Shown: in pieces, positions 40,732 to 50,797 of the stretch
How the letters are laid out: every line of letters starts with the position of its first letter
How positions within the stretch are numbered: the first letter of the stretch is position 1
Source: Pyricularia pennisetigena
Lineage: Eukaryota; Ascomycota; Sordariomycetes; Magnaporthales; Pyriculariaceae
Length of the DNA: 64,000 bases
Assembly (NCBI RefSeq): GCF_004337985.1
Contig: NC_043742.1
Location: 7,006,641 to 7,070,640, forward strand
Direction of reading: 5' to 3'
Program-made: the position numbers and the translations under genes
Notes under the pieces: generated by a model
The model's database searches: none
Seen by the model: the letters and a program-made list of their open reading frames with translations, nothing else
Told to the model about the DNA's origin: nothing

Positions 40732-41811
40732 CACGGATGGACACAAACTTAGTCGAGACAGCATCATAAACAGCTGGAAAACAAGGCTGCCGAAGTGTGC
40801 ATGGCGATACGGGCAGGAGACGCTGCGTTATCCCATCGTCGGCAAGATATGGAACTGCAGGGTCGCCCAAGCACATATGGAGCACCGTTGCCTTGTGTTC
40901 AGACCCAAACATATATATAGCTGTACACAATACGATTTTGTGACCAGCAAGATAAGGGCAGGGTGCGGGTATGTATTTATTTAATCCATCCTAGTAATGC
41001 CGTAGTACACTGGGTTCGCTCTGTCACACGCATGGATGTCATACCCCCCCTTGTTTTTTCTTCGTCACCAGTACCGTTTATTTATTTTAACCCCTTACCG
41101 TGCTGGCAGAAATAAGGGACTCGAACTCGCCTTGTCTTGGCTGCGTCACACGCACCGACGGCATGCGGCTTGCAGGGTATGGGAGGGTTGCTCTGCTAGA
41201 ATTGTTTTTTCCCGAGTGCTACTCTACCTTCTTTGTTTGGTCCCCCACCACCACCACGAGGTGCGGGGGTGCTTAAATTTCTCACCGGTCTGATTTTTTA
41301 TTTTATTTTATTTTTTTAGGTTGACAGCGAGGGGGGGAAATTGAAATACATATTCATCTTGGGTGTGGTTGTAGCAAGTTCGGACAAGGCATGGGCTTCG
41401 TGTGTTTAGGTTACTACAATACTTAGTATCGAACGTGGAAAGGAGCGGATATGTCGGGGTTGCATGGACTCGGACTAGACTACTGTAGATGTTATATTTC
41501 TATTTCTTGGTGTTGTTGGAAAGGACTTGTTTTTATTATTTCTTCCAGAGGATATACCCTCGAAACATGTCCAGCGGTTGTCTGTATTTTATGACCGCAA
41601 CTGACTAACATACTTTTCGTGGCATGTCGGTTAATTGACTGACAGTTGATTGACAAGTTGATCAAGATCGGATCATGTGCCTGATTGTAGACATGTCAAG
41701 AATTTCTACTGTCTTCTAGAAGCTTTTGTTTCACGGCGATGGGGAAAATGAAAGAACGGATTGGAAATAAAATAAAATGAAATGAAAGTTGATCAATTGA
41801 GGTAAAAGCAG

Positions 41812-41851
<40 letters not shown>

Positions 41852-42364
41852 CAGGCGAATCACAAACTCGGGGCCACAATCGTGGGGCTGAATCCTATAG
41901 AAAACTCCCCAATAAAAACACATGCATGACAAGCAAAGGCGATCCGCTGCTTATTTTCATGCCAAGTCCAGCATTCCATCATTCCTTGGATCTTGATTTG
42001 TCTTTCCCCTCAAAGTTCAGATCACTTCCCACCCTGCGAGGTGCCCTAACAAGATAAACAAAGTAATGCCAATAGCAAGCGTCCTCTGAGTGGATGGGCA
42101 AATCGAGAAAGAAAGGGAAAAGAAAACCAGAAAATCAAGTGGTTTTTGTTCGTTCGGCTCCCGGATCAATTGTGGAATGACGTAGGGAGCAAGCGAGAGG
42201 CGAAAGCTGTTTTTTTTCTATCTGCAAACGATAAGGATACAATAGAGCCCTTTTTCTTTTTTGTGTGTGCTTTGGGCAGCAAGGAGCAAGAAGTGGTGGT
42301 GATTATTCTTGATCATATCCACTGAGACTTGACCATTTATTTCCTTCAGACTACGAACAAACAC
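39769..42364. other. intergenic region CON7 / AAR2
   Basis: 2.6 kb with no supported gene. The first several hundred bases are probably the CON7 3' UTR and terminator. There is a T28 run at 40699-40726 and an A38 run at 41812-41849. Confidence 0.5.
41812..41849. repeat. A38 homopolymer
   Basis: Thirty-eight uninterrupted A, about 515 bases before the AAR2 ATG. Length may vary with sequencing. Confidence 0.9.
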
Positions 42365-44026
42365 ATGACTGAGCACGGCTCCGCGTCCGATAAGGCCGAG
42401 AGGCCCCCGGTCAAGTCCAACTCGACAGCTTCGGCTGCAAAATCCTACGTCTCGGTGCCCGTCACTGGAGTTCATCCATATGGAAGTTTACAGATCCATC
42501 AACAGCCCGGACCGAGGCAAGGGCCCGAACCGGGTAGTGCGGATGGCATGCCCGCTCTTTCATCTGATGACCTGCTCGGTGAGGGGGACGTGTTCCTCAT
42601 CCTCGACCTGCCCAAGGGCTTCACGGTAGGTTGCGACATGGCGGCGCTCACCCTCGAGACTGCGCGTCCGGTGCTGGGCTTCCGCGGCCTGCCGCCCGGG
42701 GCGCACCTGGTCTGGGTGTCGGATCCGCAGCAGATGTCGCGCTGTGGCTACTGGTTCGTCACGGCCAAGCAAGGGGGTGCCGGCATGGTGAGGGTCAAGC
42801 AGTGGGATCGGTACAATGAGGTGCTGGGCGAGCCGGCGAGCCAGTTCGAGGCCAGGAGCCACAGGGACAATCTTGCAAGTTTCTACCAGAAACTGCTTCC
42901 CTACAACATCTGGCAAGACGGCCCTCGTCGCTCTTCACCGTTCCTGCCCAAGGACCACCCGAGCAGGGACACGTCCGACCTGGACCCGGACCTGGGCATC
43001 GACAAGGCCGCCGTATGGCACCACCTCACATCCTCCGTCACCGAGGATCTCCTGAGGCGCGTGACAGGCTGCCCCCTCCCGGACACGCGCGAGTGGCGGG
43101 TCGACACGACCGACACGACCAAAGGGGAGGTCAACTTTGCCCAGGCCAGCAAGCTCTTCAAGGCCGTCGTGGGCAGCGAGCTGACGTTCCTGTTCCCCCG
43201 CGACGATTCCGGGCTCGACTTGAACCAGCTCACCACGGGTGAGAAGCCAGCGTCGCCCGACACAACCGCGCTCGTCACCTCGGTCATCGACCGGCGCGAG
43301 GACGTGTCCGAGGCCGACGCCGTCGGCGAGCTGCAGTTCGCCTTCCTGACCGCCGTCCACCTCGGCAACCCGTCGTGTCTGGACTACTGGCTCCACTTTG
43401 TTCTGCGCGTGCTGCTGCGCGCGCACCGCCTCGTCGTCGACCGGCCGGCCCTCGCGCGGTCACTGATCACGACACTGCGCGCCCAGCTCGTCTACAGCGA
43501 CCGCTATGTCAACGCCTCGTCATCATCATCATCATCCTACTCCTTCTCCTCCTCCTCCTCCGCCGCCGCCACCGCCGACAACGACGACGCAGCATCCCGG
43601 GGCATCATGGACAGCCTCCCACAGAACAGCAAGAGCCGCCTGCGCGAGGCTCTGGTGCTGTACAAGCGGCGGCTGAACGAGTCGCTGCTGCAGCTCGGCG
43701 ACGCCGTCACCCAGCCGCAGGCTGCTGTCGGCCACGCTTTTGCCGACCTCGAGGCCTGGTTCTGGAAGTACGGCTGGGACCTGAGGAGCGGCTACGTGCC
43801 GCCGCCGCGGGGGGCTGAGACGTCGGCGGCGGGTGGCGATGATGATGATGACGACGAAGACGAAGACGACGATAACCAGATGCAGTCAACACAGCACAAG
43901 TACAAGCGGCGGCCTGGCCTCGAGACGCACGATGATGGTGACAGCGATGACGAAGAGTATCTTCCCGTCGTCGTCGAGCTCGACGACGATGGACGACAGG
44001 TTGGGCTGGTTTCGTGGAACACGTAG
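42365..44026 (+). CDS. AAR2: U5 snRNP assembly factor Aar2
   Basis: In yeast, Aar2 binds Prp8 in a cytoplasmic U5 snRNP precursor and blocks Brr2 entry until it is phosphorylated and released in the nucleus. This is a single exon of 553 residues; yeast Aar2 has 355. The family core is clear: GDVFLILDLPKGFTVGCDM, then VLGFRGLPPGAHLVWVSD and RCGYWFV, YNEVLGEP and LLPYN. The C-terminal helical domain includes ELQFAFLTAVHLGNPSCLDYW. The extra length comes from about 70 N-terminal residues, a Ser-rich loop (ASSSSSSSYSFSSSSSA, encoded by TCA/TCC repeats near 43518-43560) and an acidic tail (DDDDDDEDEDDDNQ). The upstream open frame starts with a non-ATG codon; 42365 is the first ATG. Confidence 0.9.
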   Translation: MTEHGSASDKAERPPVKSNSTASAAKSYVSVPVTGVHPYGSLQIHQQPGPRQGPEPGSADGMPALSSDDLLGEGDVFLILDLPKGFTVGCDMAALTLETARPVLGFRGLPPGAHLVWVSDPQQMSRCGYWFVTAKQGGAGMVRVKQWDRYNEVLGEPASQFEARSHRDNLASFYQKLLPYNIWQDGPRRSSPFLPKDHPSRDTSDLDPDLGIDKAAVWHHLTSSVTEDLLRRVTGCPLPDTREWRVDTTDTTKGEVNFAQASKLFKAVVGSELTFLFPRDDSGLDLNQLTTGEKPASPDTTALVTSVIDRREDVSEADAVGELQFAFLTAVHLGNPSCLDYWLHFVLRVLLRAHRLVVDRPALARSLITTLRAQLVYSDRYVNASSSSSSSYSFSSSSSAAATADNDDAASRGIMDSLPQNSKSRLREALVLYKRRLNESLLQLGDAVTQPQAAVGHAFADLEAWFWKYGWDLRSGYVPPPRGAETSAAGGDDDDDDEDEDDDNQMQSTQHKYKRRPGLETHDDGDSDDEEYLPVVVELDDDGRQVGLVSWNT

Positions 44027-44830
44027 TTGCTAAGGACACTCCTGGGGAATCGAAGCGGCTTTTTGCGCCCTGAGATTCGAACAGCGTGTATTTGCATATT
44101 CCTTTGGGCCGTACAATTTATTCTTCCCCCCCCTGGTATTCTCAACATAGTCTAATTACTTGATTGCCGTCAAGTTCGGATTCAGTAGCTCTTGAGTTAC
44201 TCTCGATTTGAACAAACCTACTCAAGCTTGGCTACATGCTCGTTGTGATTCAGGACTGATGCAACATGGCAGGAGAGTGAACAATGCGTCCATGGCTCGA
44301 GATGTTTTTCAACGGGACTCGGTTTCCGTATAAGAAGACCAGCATCCAAAAAAAAAAAAAAAAAAAAAGGTTCGCATCTCTTGCACACAGGAAGACGGTT
44401 CAAGTCACACAACCCCTAGTTCGTCATCAAGTCCCACAGAAGCATTGCTCAAGATCTCATTGCGTTTCATTTTCGCCGGTAACCCTTTACACCCAGCCCA
44501 GAAACCAGGCATGCCATGCAAAATAGCAGAAAAAATATGAATAAAAAGGGTCATCCGTAACCCTCCGTTTTTTGGCCAGGAAATTCGATCAAGACATCCG
44601 ATTTGACTCCGTGACTTTAAAAGATCGCCCAAAGCCAGCCCCGTGTGTTGGAGCAAGTGATGGATCGAACTTGCTGCCTGCCCGCGGGTGGCTCTGCGCG
44701 TCAGACCGCCGTGCTTTTGCCCCAAGAAAAAGCAGACAATATGACCAATAAGCATCGTGACCAGTCCAAAACTCCCCTGCCGTTGCACGCCTCCGCTCCT
44801 TCCGCCACGTGGTATACCCGGAGAACAAAT
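44027..44830. other. convergent intergenic region AAR2 / RPS16
   Basis: Contains the 3' ends of both genes and an A-run near 44348-44368. No gene is visible. Confidence 0.5.
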
Positions 44831-45500
44831 TTAACGGTAAGACTTCTGGAACCTGGAGCGGGCACCGGGACCGCCGAACTTCTTGGGCCTGTAATACGAG
44901 GTGTCAGGTTAGTATCGGGTGTATAAAGTAGACAAAGGGCCGATTTGGAGGTGTCGCGAAGAACAGGGACAATGCTAGCAATCCTCCCATGTGCCTCCGT
45001 AGAGAAACATGAACGAATGAGACCGTCCACCTGTGTCTCCCGACACCGCCCCAATAAAAGTTGAAACCAAAGGCTCGCAGGGTTTACGTACTCGCAACGG
45101 CGGTTGTCGGCGACAAGAAGTGTACGGTCGTACTGTGTCAGGGCCTGCTTGAGCAGGTTCTTGCTGTGCTCATCGACGAACTTCTGGTAGTAGGCAACGA
45201 TCGACTTGGCGATCGCCTGGCGGACGGCGTAGACTGCAGAAACAACCAAGAAAGAGTACGTTAGAAAGGTTGGCTCATGAAGAATCGCTTGCAAACTGGA
45301 CGGCTTGCTTCGCCTTCAAAAAGCCACGCAGATGTCTGCAAAAAGGTTGCAAAAAGTCTCGTCATACCCTGCGAAGTGTGACCACCTCCGGTGACCCGGA
45401 CACGGATGTCCATGTTGGCAACCTGGTCAAGGCCGATGACCAGAAGAGGCTCGTAAACCTGTGCCGAAATCACACCCAATTAGCCACAATCCTCAACCGC

Positions 45501-45564
<64 letters not shown>

Positions 45565-45858
45565 CTCTCCCGCGCGCCCGTCCCCCTCCGCTCGAGACCT
45601 CCCGCATATGTTCCTGTTGGATGTAGGCGGTTCGAAATCGGTCTCGGGGCGGCAGTTTTCCAGTCCCCAGCGGGCGGGACGGCGCATCAAATCCGGACAA
45701 ATGTTGGTGCTTGCCTTGTATCTAAGAGTGGCGGGCTCGACGAGGTTGAGCGGGCGGCCGTTGACCTTGATGAGGCCCTGGCCCTTGACGCACTGGGCGA
45801 CGGCGGTGGCCGTCTTCTTCTTGCCGAAGCACTGGACTCGCTGCTTGTTTGACGACAT
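44831..45858 (-). CDS. RPS16: 40S ribosomal protein S16 (uS9)
   Basis: A small-subunit protein whose C-terminal tail contacts the P-site tRNA. Four minus-strand exons (45858-45715, 45458-45368, 45233-45092, 44888-44831) give 144 residues, the normal length. It begins [20 protein letters not shown] and ends with the invariant [11 protein letters not shown]. Exon 1 ends LRYK and exon 2 starts [12 protein letters not shown]; this join is fixed by the conserved sequence. It requires a GC-AG intron, because the bases after AAG are GCAAGC. That intron holds a 61-base A run on the sense strand. Introns 2 and 3 use GTATGA and GTACGT donors. Confidence 0.97.
45502..45562. repeat. T61 homopolymer inside RPS16 intron 1
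   Basis: Sixty-one uninterrupted T on the plus strand, which is A61 in the RPS16 pre-mRNA. It is the longest homopolymer in the window. The true length may differ because such runs are hard to sequence. Confidence 0.9.
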
Positions 45859-46601
45859 GATTGCGGTTCTGTGGATGTGTGAGGCGGGTTTTGCCGGATC
45901 GGTCGGGGGGTCGAAGAGAAAATGAATGGTCGTCGGGGGGGAATCGCAGCGTCGTCGAGTTGGGTGGTGATATGTCCAACAACCAGGGCTACTTCCTTTC
46001 CCTCTTTTTTCGGGGGTCCACTTCGGAATTGGATATTGGTAGGGTTTTTGGTGTGGGATCACGTGCTCCAGAGGAGCAAGAGACAAGTTGAAATCCACCC
46101 GATGTTGATTGGTGCAGTGGGTTCCCACTCTATTTTGATGTCCCCATATTTACTTGCCCCGCGGCCAAGCGCCCTCCAGTATCGTGACCAAGTAAGTCAG
46201 TCAACCGGTCAGTCAGTCTACCTTGGCTATTTCCCAAGGACAGTCGGGGAGTGATATCGTTTAGTTGTCATTTACGCTGGACTGAACTGTATACAACATC
46301 ATATCCTGTGCTTGTGCTGCTCTTGACCAATAATAGCTTTCTCCTTGTCTCCGGCTTTTGTCATTTCAAAAGGAGGCAAATAAAATTTGCAATAGACGAG
46401 AGCTGGGTCAGTCCGATCATCTATTCTTGCTATATACATACTAAATATTGCATCGATCATTGCAAACTTGCCCTGGGACTGCTCGCGCTTCCCTGCCACA
46501 TTATCGTGACATATACCTGCCAACATAAGAAAAGAAAGAAGAAAAACCTAACCTTTACAACCGACCAATTTCATCACCAACTCAACCAACCAAACCAGAC
46601 A
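45859..46601. promoter_or_regulatory. divergent promoter region RPS16 / SNF8
   Basis: 743 bases between divergent ATGs. A CCAAT box on the minus strand (ATTGG at 46108-46112) lies 250 bases upstream of the RPS16 ATG. Repeated GTCAGTCA units are at about 46194-46220. No other gene is visible. Confidence 0.4.
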
Positions 46602-47439
46602 ATGTCCCGCAAAGGCGTTGGCCTTGCGGCCTTTGACCGCAGCCGGCTGACTTCGGCCCAGTACGCCACCCACGGCTCGGCCCTCCGGACCTCCAACGCA
46701 CAGGCCCTGCAGACACAACTCGAGGTGTTCCGGTCTCTGCTGCAGCAGTTCGCCCAGACCCACGCCAAGGACATACGGTCGGACCCGGCCTTCCGCGCCC
46801 AGTTCGCCCGCATGTGCGCCGCCATCGGCATCGACCCGCTGGCCAGCTCGAGCTCCGGAAAGGGCGGTGGCGGGTCCGTCTGGGGCCAGCTGCTGGGACG
46901 GTCCGTCAACGACTTTTATTTTGGGCTCGCCGTGCGCGTGGTCGAGGTCTGTGGCGAGACGAGGGGAGAGAACGGCGGGCTGCTCGAGGTCAGGAAGGTC
47001 CGCGAGATGATTCAGCGTAGCAGGAGTGAGGGTTCTGCCGAGGTCACCGAGTAAGTTGCACCATTGCTACCGGCCTTGATGCATTAGATGACATACTGAC
47101 AAACTTACTAGGGACGATATATTCCGGGCTGTGGGCACACTAAAACCCCTTGGGTCTGCGTACTCCATCATCAAGGTTGGCAGTAAACCCTACATCCGCT
47201 CCATCCCTAAGGAGCTAAACACGGATCAGAGCGCCGTGCTCGAGGCCGTGCAAGTGCTCGGCTACGTGAGCATATCCATGCTTATGGCAAACCTCCGCTG
47301 GACCCGACCGAGGTCGCAAACTGCCATCGAAGACCTCCTTGGCGAGGGTATGCTTTGGGTTGACAAGCAGAGTGAGGAATGGGAGTATTGGAGCCCTAGT
47401 TATATGCTTGGCCCGCAGGCAGAGTCGAGCGGAGAGTGA
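46602..47439 (+). CDS. SNF8: ESCRT-II subunit Vps22/Snf8
   Basis: Part of the ESCRT-II complex (Vps22, Vps25, Vps36) on endosomes, which sorts ubiquitinated membrane proteins into multivesicular bodies. Exon 1 is 46602-47050 and exon 2 is 47112-47439, giving 258 residues (yeast Snf8 has 233). The start MSRKGVGLAAFDR is typical, and the family core continues with LQTQLEVFRSLLQQFAQTHA and IRSDPAFRAQFARMCAAIGIDPLAS. Tandem winged-helix domains follow, with DIFRAVGTLKPLGSAY, IRSIPKELNTDQ and a GYVSISML segment. The open frame upstream of the ATG belongs to the leader. The intron is 61 nt, GTAAGT...CTAG. Confidence 0.95.
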
Positions 47440-48289
47440 GACGTGACGGACCAGGGCTGAAGAAAGCTACAAAAGGAATGTGACTATACCCAGTCGTCCC
47501 TGAGACTGGAAAGTCTCAGAAGTCTAATGGCTTGACGCAGGAGCTGCTCAACTAGCTATCGAAGTCGCCTGCATCAGAAAGGGATGTCCGTTCCTCAACA
47601 ACCACGACATTCACATCGTGTGAAGCAGAGACGACAGCGAATTGAGAAGCTAAGAAAGTCGACCAATACACATCTGTGGAGAACGCTTTGCCCGGAAGCC
47701 ACATTCAGCAAGTCGGGGAGTTTGCGGGAAAGGACAGCTGAATATCATCGCGTCATTGGCCTTCAGATCAAGGCTAAAGATGAGCCGGGCAACCTGGTTG
47801 AGGCATCTGTGTCCAAGAGGAGAAGAAAGTTAGGTTTGCGCAAAGGAGCAGAGTAGAAGGCATTACTGAACACTCTGAGTGTTCATCCAAGTAACCCGAG
47901 GGTTTACAGTCAAAGACTCTAAAATAAAATGGCAACCAGCCAGGCAGGCTTGCGTGGAAGTCACCTCCAACTAACGGCATCCCCTTGGACTACGGCTCTT
48001 GACCAAGCCTCAGATATCGAACATCAATATTATTGGCATATCTTCATCTACCGAAAAATCAAACATAGAAAGCTGAATGTGGCAAGAAAATACAATATGC
48101 CAGGGGGGCGATACATAAATATAGTTGTACCTCTGCGACCTATTTCGCCTCCATTCCCAGGCCGTCGAGGTATCACGCCATTATCCAATCAGGCCCTGCT
48201 CCTTCTCCGAAGGCAGCACTCCCAGTCCCCTCAACGCCATGGCAGCATCAAATATGCCAAACCCTGATATAGATCACACGTCTTATCGC
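47440..48289. other. convergent intergenic region SNF8 / Mpv17-family gene
   Basis: Contains the two 3' ends and one doubtful small ORF listed separately. Nothing else is visible. Confidence 0.5.
47584..47856 (+). CDS. possible small basic ORF, unrecognised
   Basis: An ATG-initiated frame of 90 residues rich in Lys and Arg (SKRRRKLGLRKGAE at the end). It begins 145 bases after the SNF8 stop and could equally be the SNF8 3' UTR. I recognise no domain. The basic character is consistent with either chance or a small nucleic-acid-binding protein. Confidence 0.15.
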   Translation: MSVPQQPRHSHRVKQRRQRIEKLRKSTNTHLWRTLCPEATFSKSGSLRERTAEYHRVIGLQIKAKDEPGNLVEASVSKRRRKLGLRKGAE

Positions 48290-49129
48290 CTAGTAAGGTG
48301 GGTTGGGACCCATAGGAGGGTAGTCCTCTGGCCGGCCGCCGAGAGAGCTGGGGCGACCGCCCGGGCCACCATCACCAAAGTGCTTCTTGCGAAGAGCTGC
48401 GAGGCGCTTCTTCTTGGTGATGGTGTTGACATAGGTACCAATGACGAAGGAGACGAGGTTGAAGAAGGGTACCCAGGTCTCTTCGGGCAGGAACTTTTGG
48501 GCAAAGGCGAGGCAGATGGGCGACGTAACCCAAGAAACCTTCATAACCCTCCAGAAGCCGACGCGGACCGTGGCACGGACCTGGTGGTAGGTGCGGGCGC
48601 CGGCGATGAGAGCCATGGCGGTCAGGTAGACTGAGTTCTGGATCGGGGCGATGATGAGGTTGCTGACGATGATCTGCATGATCTTGGCACGCAGGCTGGT
48701 GCGGTTCTTGAAGGCCTTTTGCAGCAGCCAGATGAGGAAGTGACCCATTGGTGCTGAGACCAGAGCACCGTAGGCGGCCATCTTGGGAACGCGGCTGGTG
48801 AAGTAGTTGCCGTGCTTGTTCCTGTCCTTGGCGAGAAACGAGGCGATGAGCTCCTGGGCGCCAGATAGCGTGCCGGCCGTCAGCATCTTGGTGCGCAGCG
48901 GGTTGTCCTCGAGCTGCTTAATGTAGGCGGCGAGATAGCCCTTGGTGCCAGCCATGCCCTTACCACCCGTCAGCGCGGTGCCGACGGCGGCCGAGATGGG
49001 GTGCTTCCCACTGGTTCCGGGGAGGGGAGCATCTCGGGCTTCGGAAAGTTTTGACGACACCTGCTCTGCGACCTTGGCGGCCGTGGAGGTGCCCGTTTCG
49101 AACGTGTCTCGCTCAATCTTAAGAGACAT
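48290..49129 (-). CDS. Mpv17/PMP22-family integral membrane protein
   Basis: Intronless, 279 residues. The family includes peroxisomal Pmp22, mitochondrial Sym1/Mpv17 and the Neurospora Woronin sorting complex protein WSC. Four or five hydrophobic segments are visible: about AGTLSGAQELIASFL, YGALVSAPMGHFLIWLLQ, IIVSNLIIAPIQNSVYLTA, VTSPICLAFAQKFL and FFNLVSFVIGTYVN. The C-terminal family block WVTSPICLAFAQKFLPEETW and FFNLVSFVIGTYVNT is clear. The N-terminal 75 residues are soluble and Ser/Thr-rich. A basic KKKRL segment and a Gly/Pro-rich tail follow the last helix. I cannot decide between peroxisome/Woronin body and mitochondrion from sequence; the WSC-like option is inference. Confidence 0.82.
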   Translation of the reverse strand: MSLKIERDTFETGTSTAAKVAEQVSSKLSEARDAPLPGTSGKHPISAAVGTALTGGKGMAGTKGYLAAYIKQLEDNPLRTKMLTAGTLSGAQELIASFLAKDRNKHGNYFTSRVPKMAAYGALVSAPMGHFLIWLLQKAFKNRTSLRAKIMQIIVSNLIIAPIQNSVYLTAMALIAGARTYHQVRATVRVGFWRVMKVSWVTSPICLAFAQKFLPEETWVPFFNLVSFVIGTYVNTITKKKRLAALRKKHFGDGGPGGRPSSLGGRPEDYPPMGPNPPY

Positions 49130-50797
49130 GACGCCAGCTTGTCTTGTTATGTAGAGGGGCAGTCGAGTCGCTCAGGCTGGCATGTAAAGTCGTCGGTCGG
49201 GTCGGACGGTCGGTCGGTCGGTCGGGTCCGATCGTCTGTGTGTGCAATGACAACACTAGGCAGACATTAACAAGTGGTAAGTATGCTTTCAAAATCAAAA
49301 AGTCTAAGCCCTATGGGATTAAGCTAGTCGGTTTGAAAGATGATGCGATGCAATTCGATGCGGTGTGTATAAGTGGAGAGATCGCACTGGCTGCGGTGGC
49401 TTCGCAAGGCGAGGCAAAGCTTTTGTTTACCGCCGCACCGCTTTTGTTGTTTTCGTCCCATCTCGCCTTGTTGTTTGCCCCGACAACGCGTACCGCTGGG
49501 CACACTGTTGGGATTCAATTCGACTTGACAAGCAAGCTCACCAATTGGCTGCATGCAAACGACGCAATTGAAAACGCGAATACTTACAGTGCTATTTTGA
49601 AGTGATTGAATTTGCGATTCCACCCATTCGAGGCTTCAGGCGCAGGTATTTTGGCGGTGTTTTGATTTCATCAAGTGGGATTTGTTAATTATTTTGCACT
49701 GCACGTACCGGGGGTTCTGGCTGGGCTTTTGCTTAAAAGACCGGCCAGTTCCCTCGTCAATCCAATGCGGAGGTAGCTTGGCAGGCGCGACCTGGCTGAC
49801 AACCGCGGCTGCATTGACTTCCATCATTTTGAAGGTGGGGCTCGCTCGGCGGGAGACAGGGGTCTGCTGGTTCAGCCCAAGTTTGGTCACCATGTCGGTG
49901 ATTGGCTCAATTGCTTCAGAGTTTAATGACTAAACCAGCTGCCATGCACGACAATGGGACGGCGATGGAGAAACAGATACGACGTTCCAACATGCGTTCA
50001 TAAGCTAGCAACGCATTCAACATCTACCACACATCGTAGTATGCGAGATAAACTCTCCAGCTAGCTAGCTTCTTCATCGCTGCCTACCGCCTATCAAGAT
50101 GGTTTGGTATTTATGGCTGACAGCCTAACACATTACAGGTCGGCTGGCCTTGTTCGTGCTGCTGGAAATGGTTCCTGGCTGTTCAACTGATTGTTCTAAA
50201 TATGTCCATCCAACCTAGGCTGATAAAAAAAACAAAAAAATAAAAAAACGTAAGTTATTAGCCAACATGGGAATCATTTCTGTGAAAGCATGTGGCGGCC
50301 GACAACTGTCATCATGGAGCGAGGGGGTTAAAGATGGAGAGCGGGACAGGCAATCAAGATAGCCTACTAGGTTGAGGAACGGGTACAACCAATACAGACA
50401 ATCTCCCTCCTGACGGACAAGTGAGCTCAAGGTCAAACACACAAGGAAAGGTCCAGCTCCTAGTGGATCACGAGTCCTCAGGAATTTGTTTTCTTCGATC
50501 GGTCACTCCCAAGAAAACCACCACCGAAGCCTGGCTACAAACGCTATCAACGCACATAGACGCAATAGGGTTGAGAAATATGAGTACAGTCAAGCTTTAC
50601 CCAGCTCTACGGGTATTTATCAAGTTTTGATTTGCTATATGATATGACCCTCAGCCACTTTGATGAACTTGACTTCCAAGGGAATGGGCATGTATATCAA
50701 TCACATATCGCTCTGTCATCCAGTTCACATCAAGATCAACTTCTCCTCTATCTCTGACTGGGTATCGCTCAACAGAATCCCCAGACTCGAACTCAAC
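49130..50797. promoter_or_regulatory. divergent intergenic region
   Basis: 1.7 kb between divergent genes. A GGTC tandem repeat lies at 49191-49228, close to the Mpv17-family ATG. Small frames at 49144-49605 and elsewhere show no protein features. Confidence 0.45.
49191..49228. repeat. GGTC/CGGT tandem repeat in the promoter of the Mpv17-family gene
   Basis: An interrupted tetranucleotide array (units of CGGT, with one GGAC variant) begins about 60 bases upstream of the minus-strand ATG at 49129. Confidence 0.75.

Noticed and set aside
41105..41130. Second tRNA-like B box (GAGTTCGAGTCCC on the minus strand)
   Set aside because: No matching acceptor or D arm is visible at the required distance.
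42560..44148. Several minus-strand frames opposite AAR2
   Set aside because: Shadows of a GC-rich coding exon; the plus-strand frame carries the Aar2 motifs.
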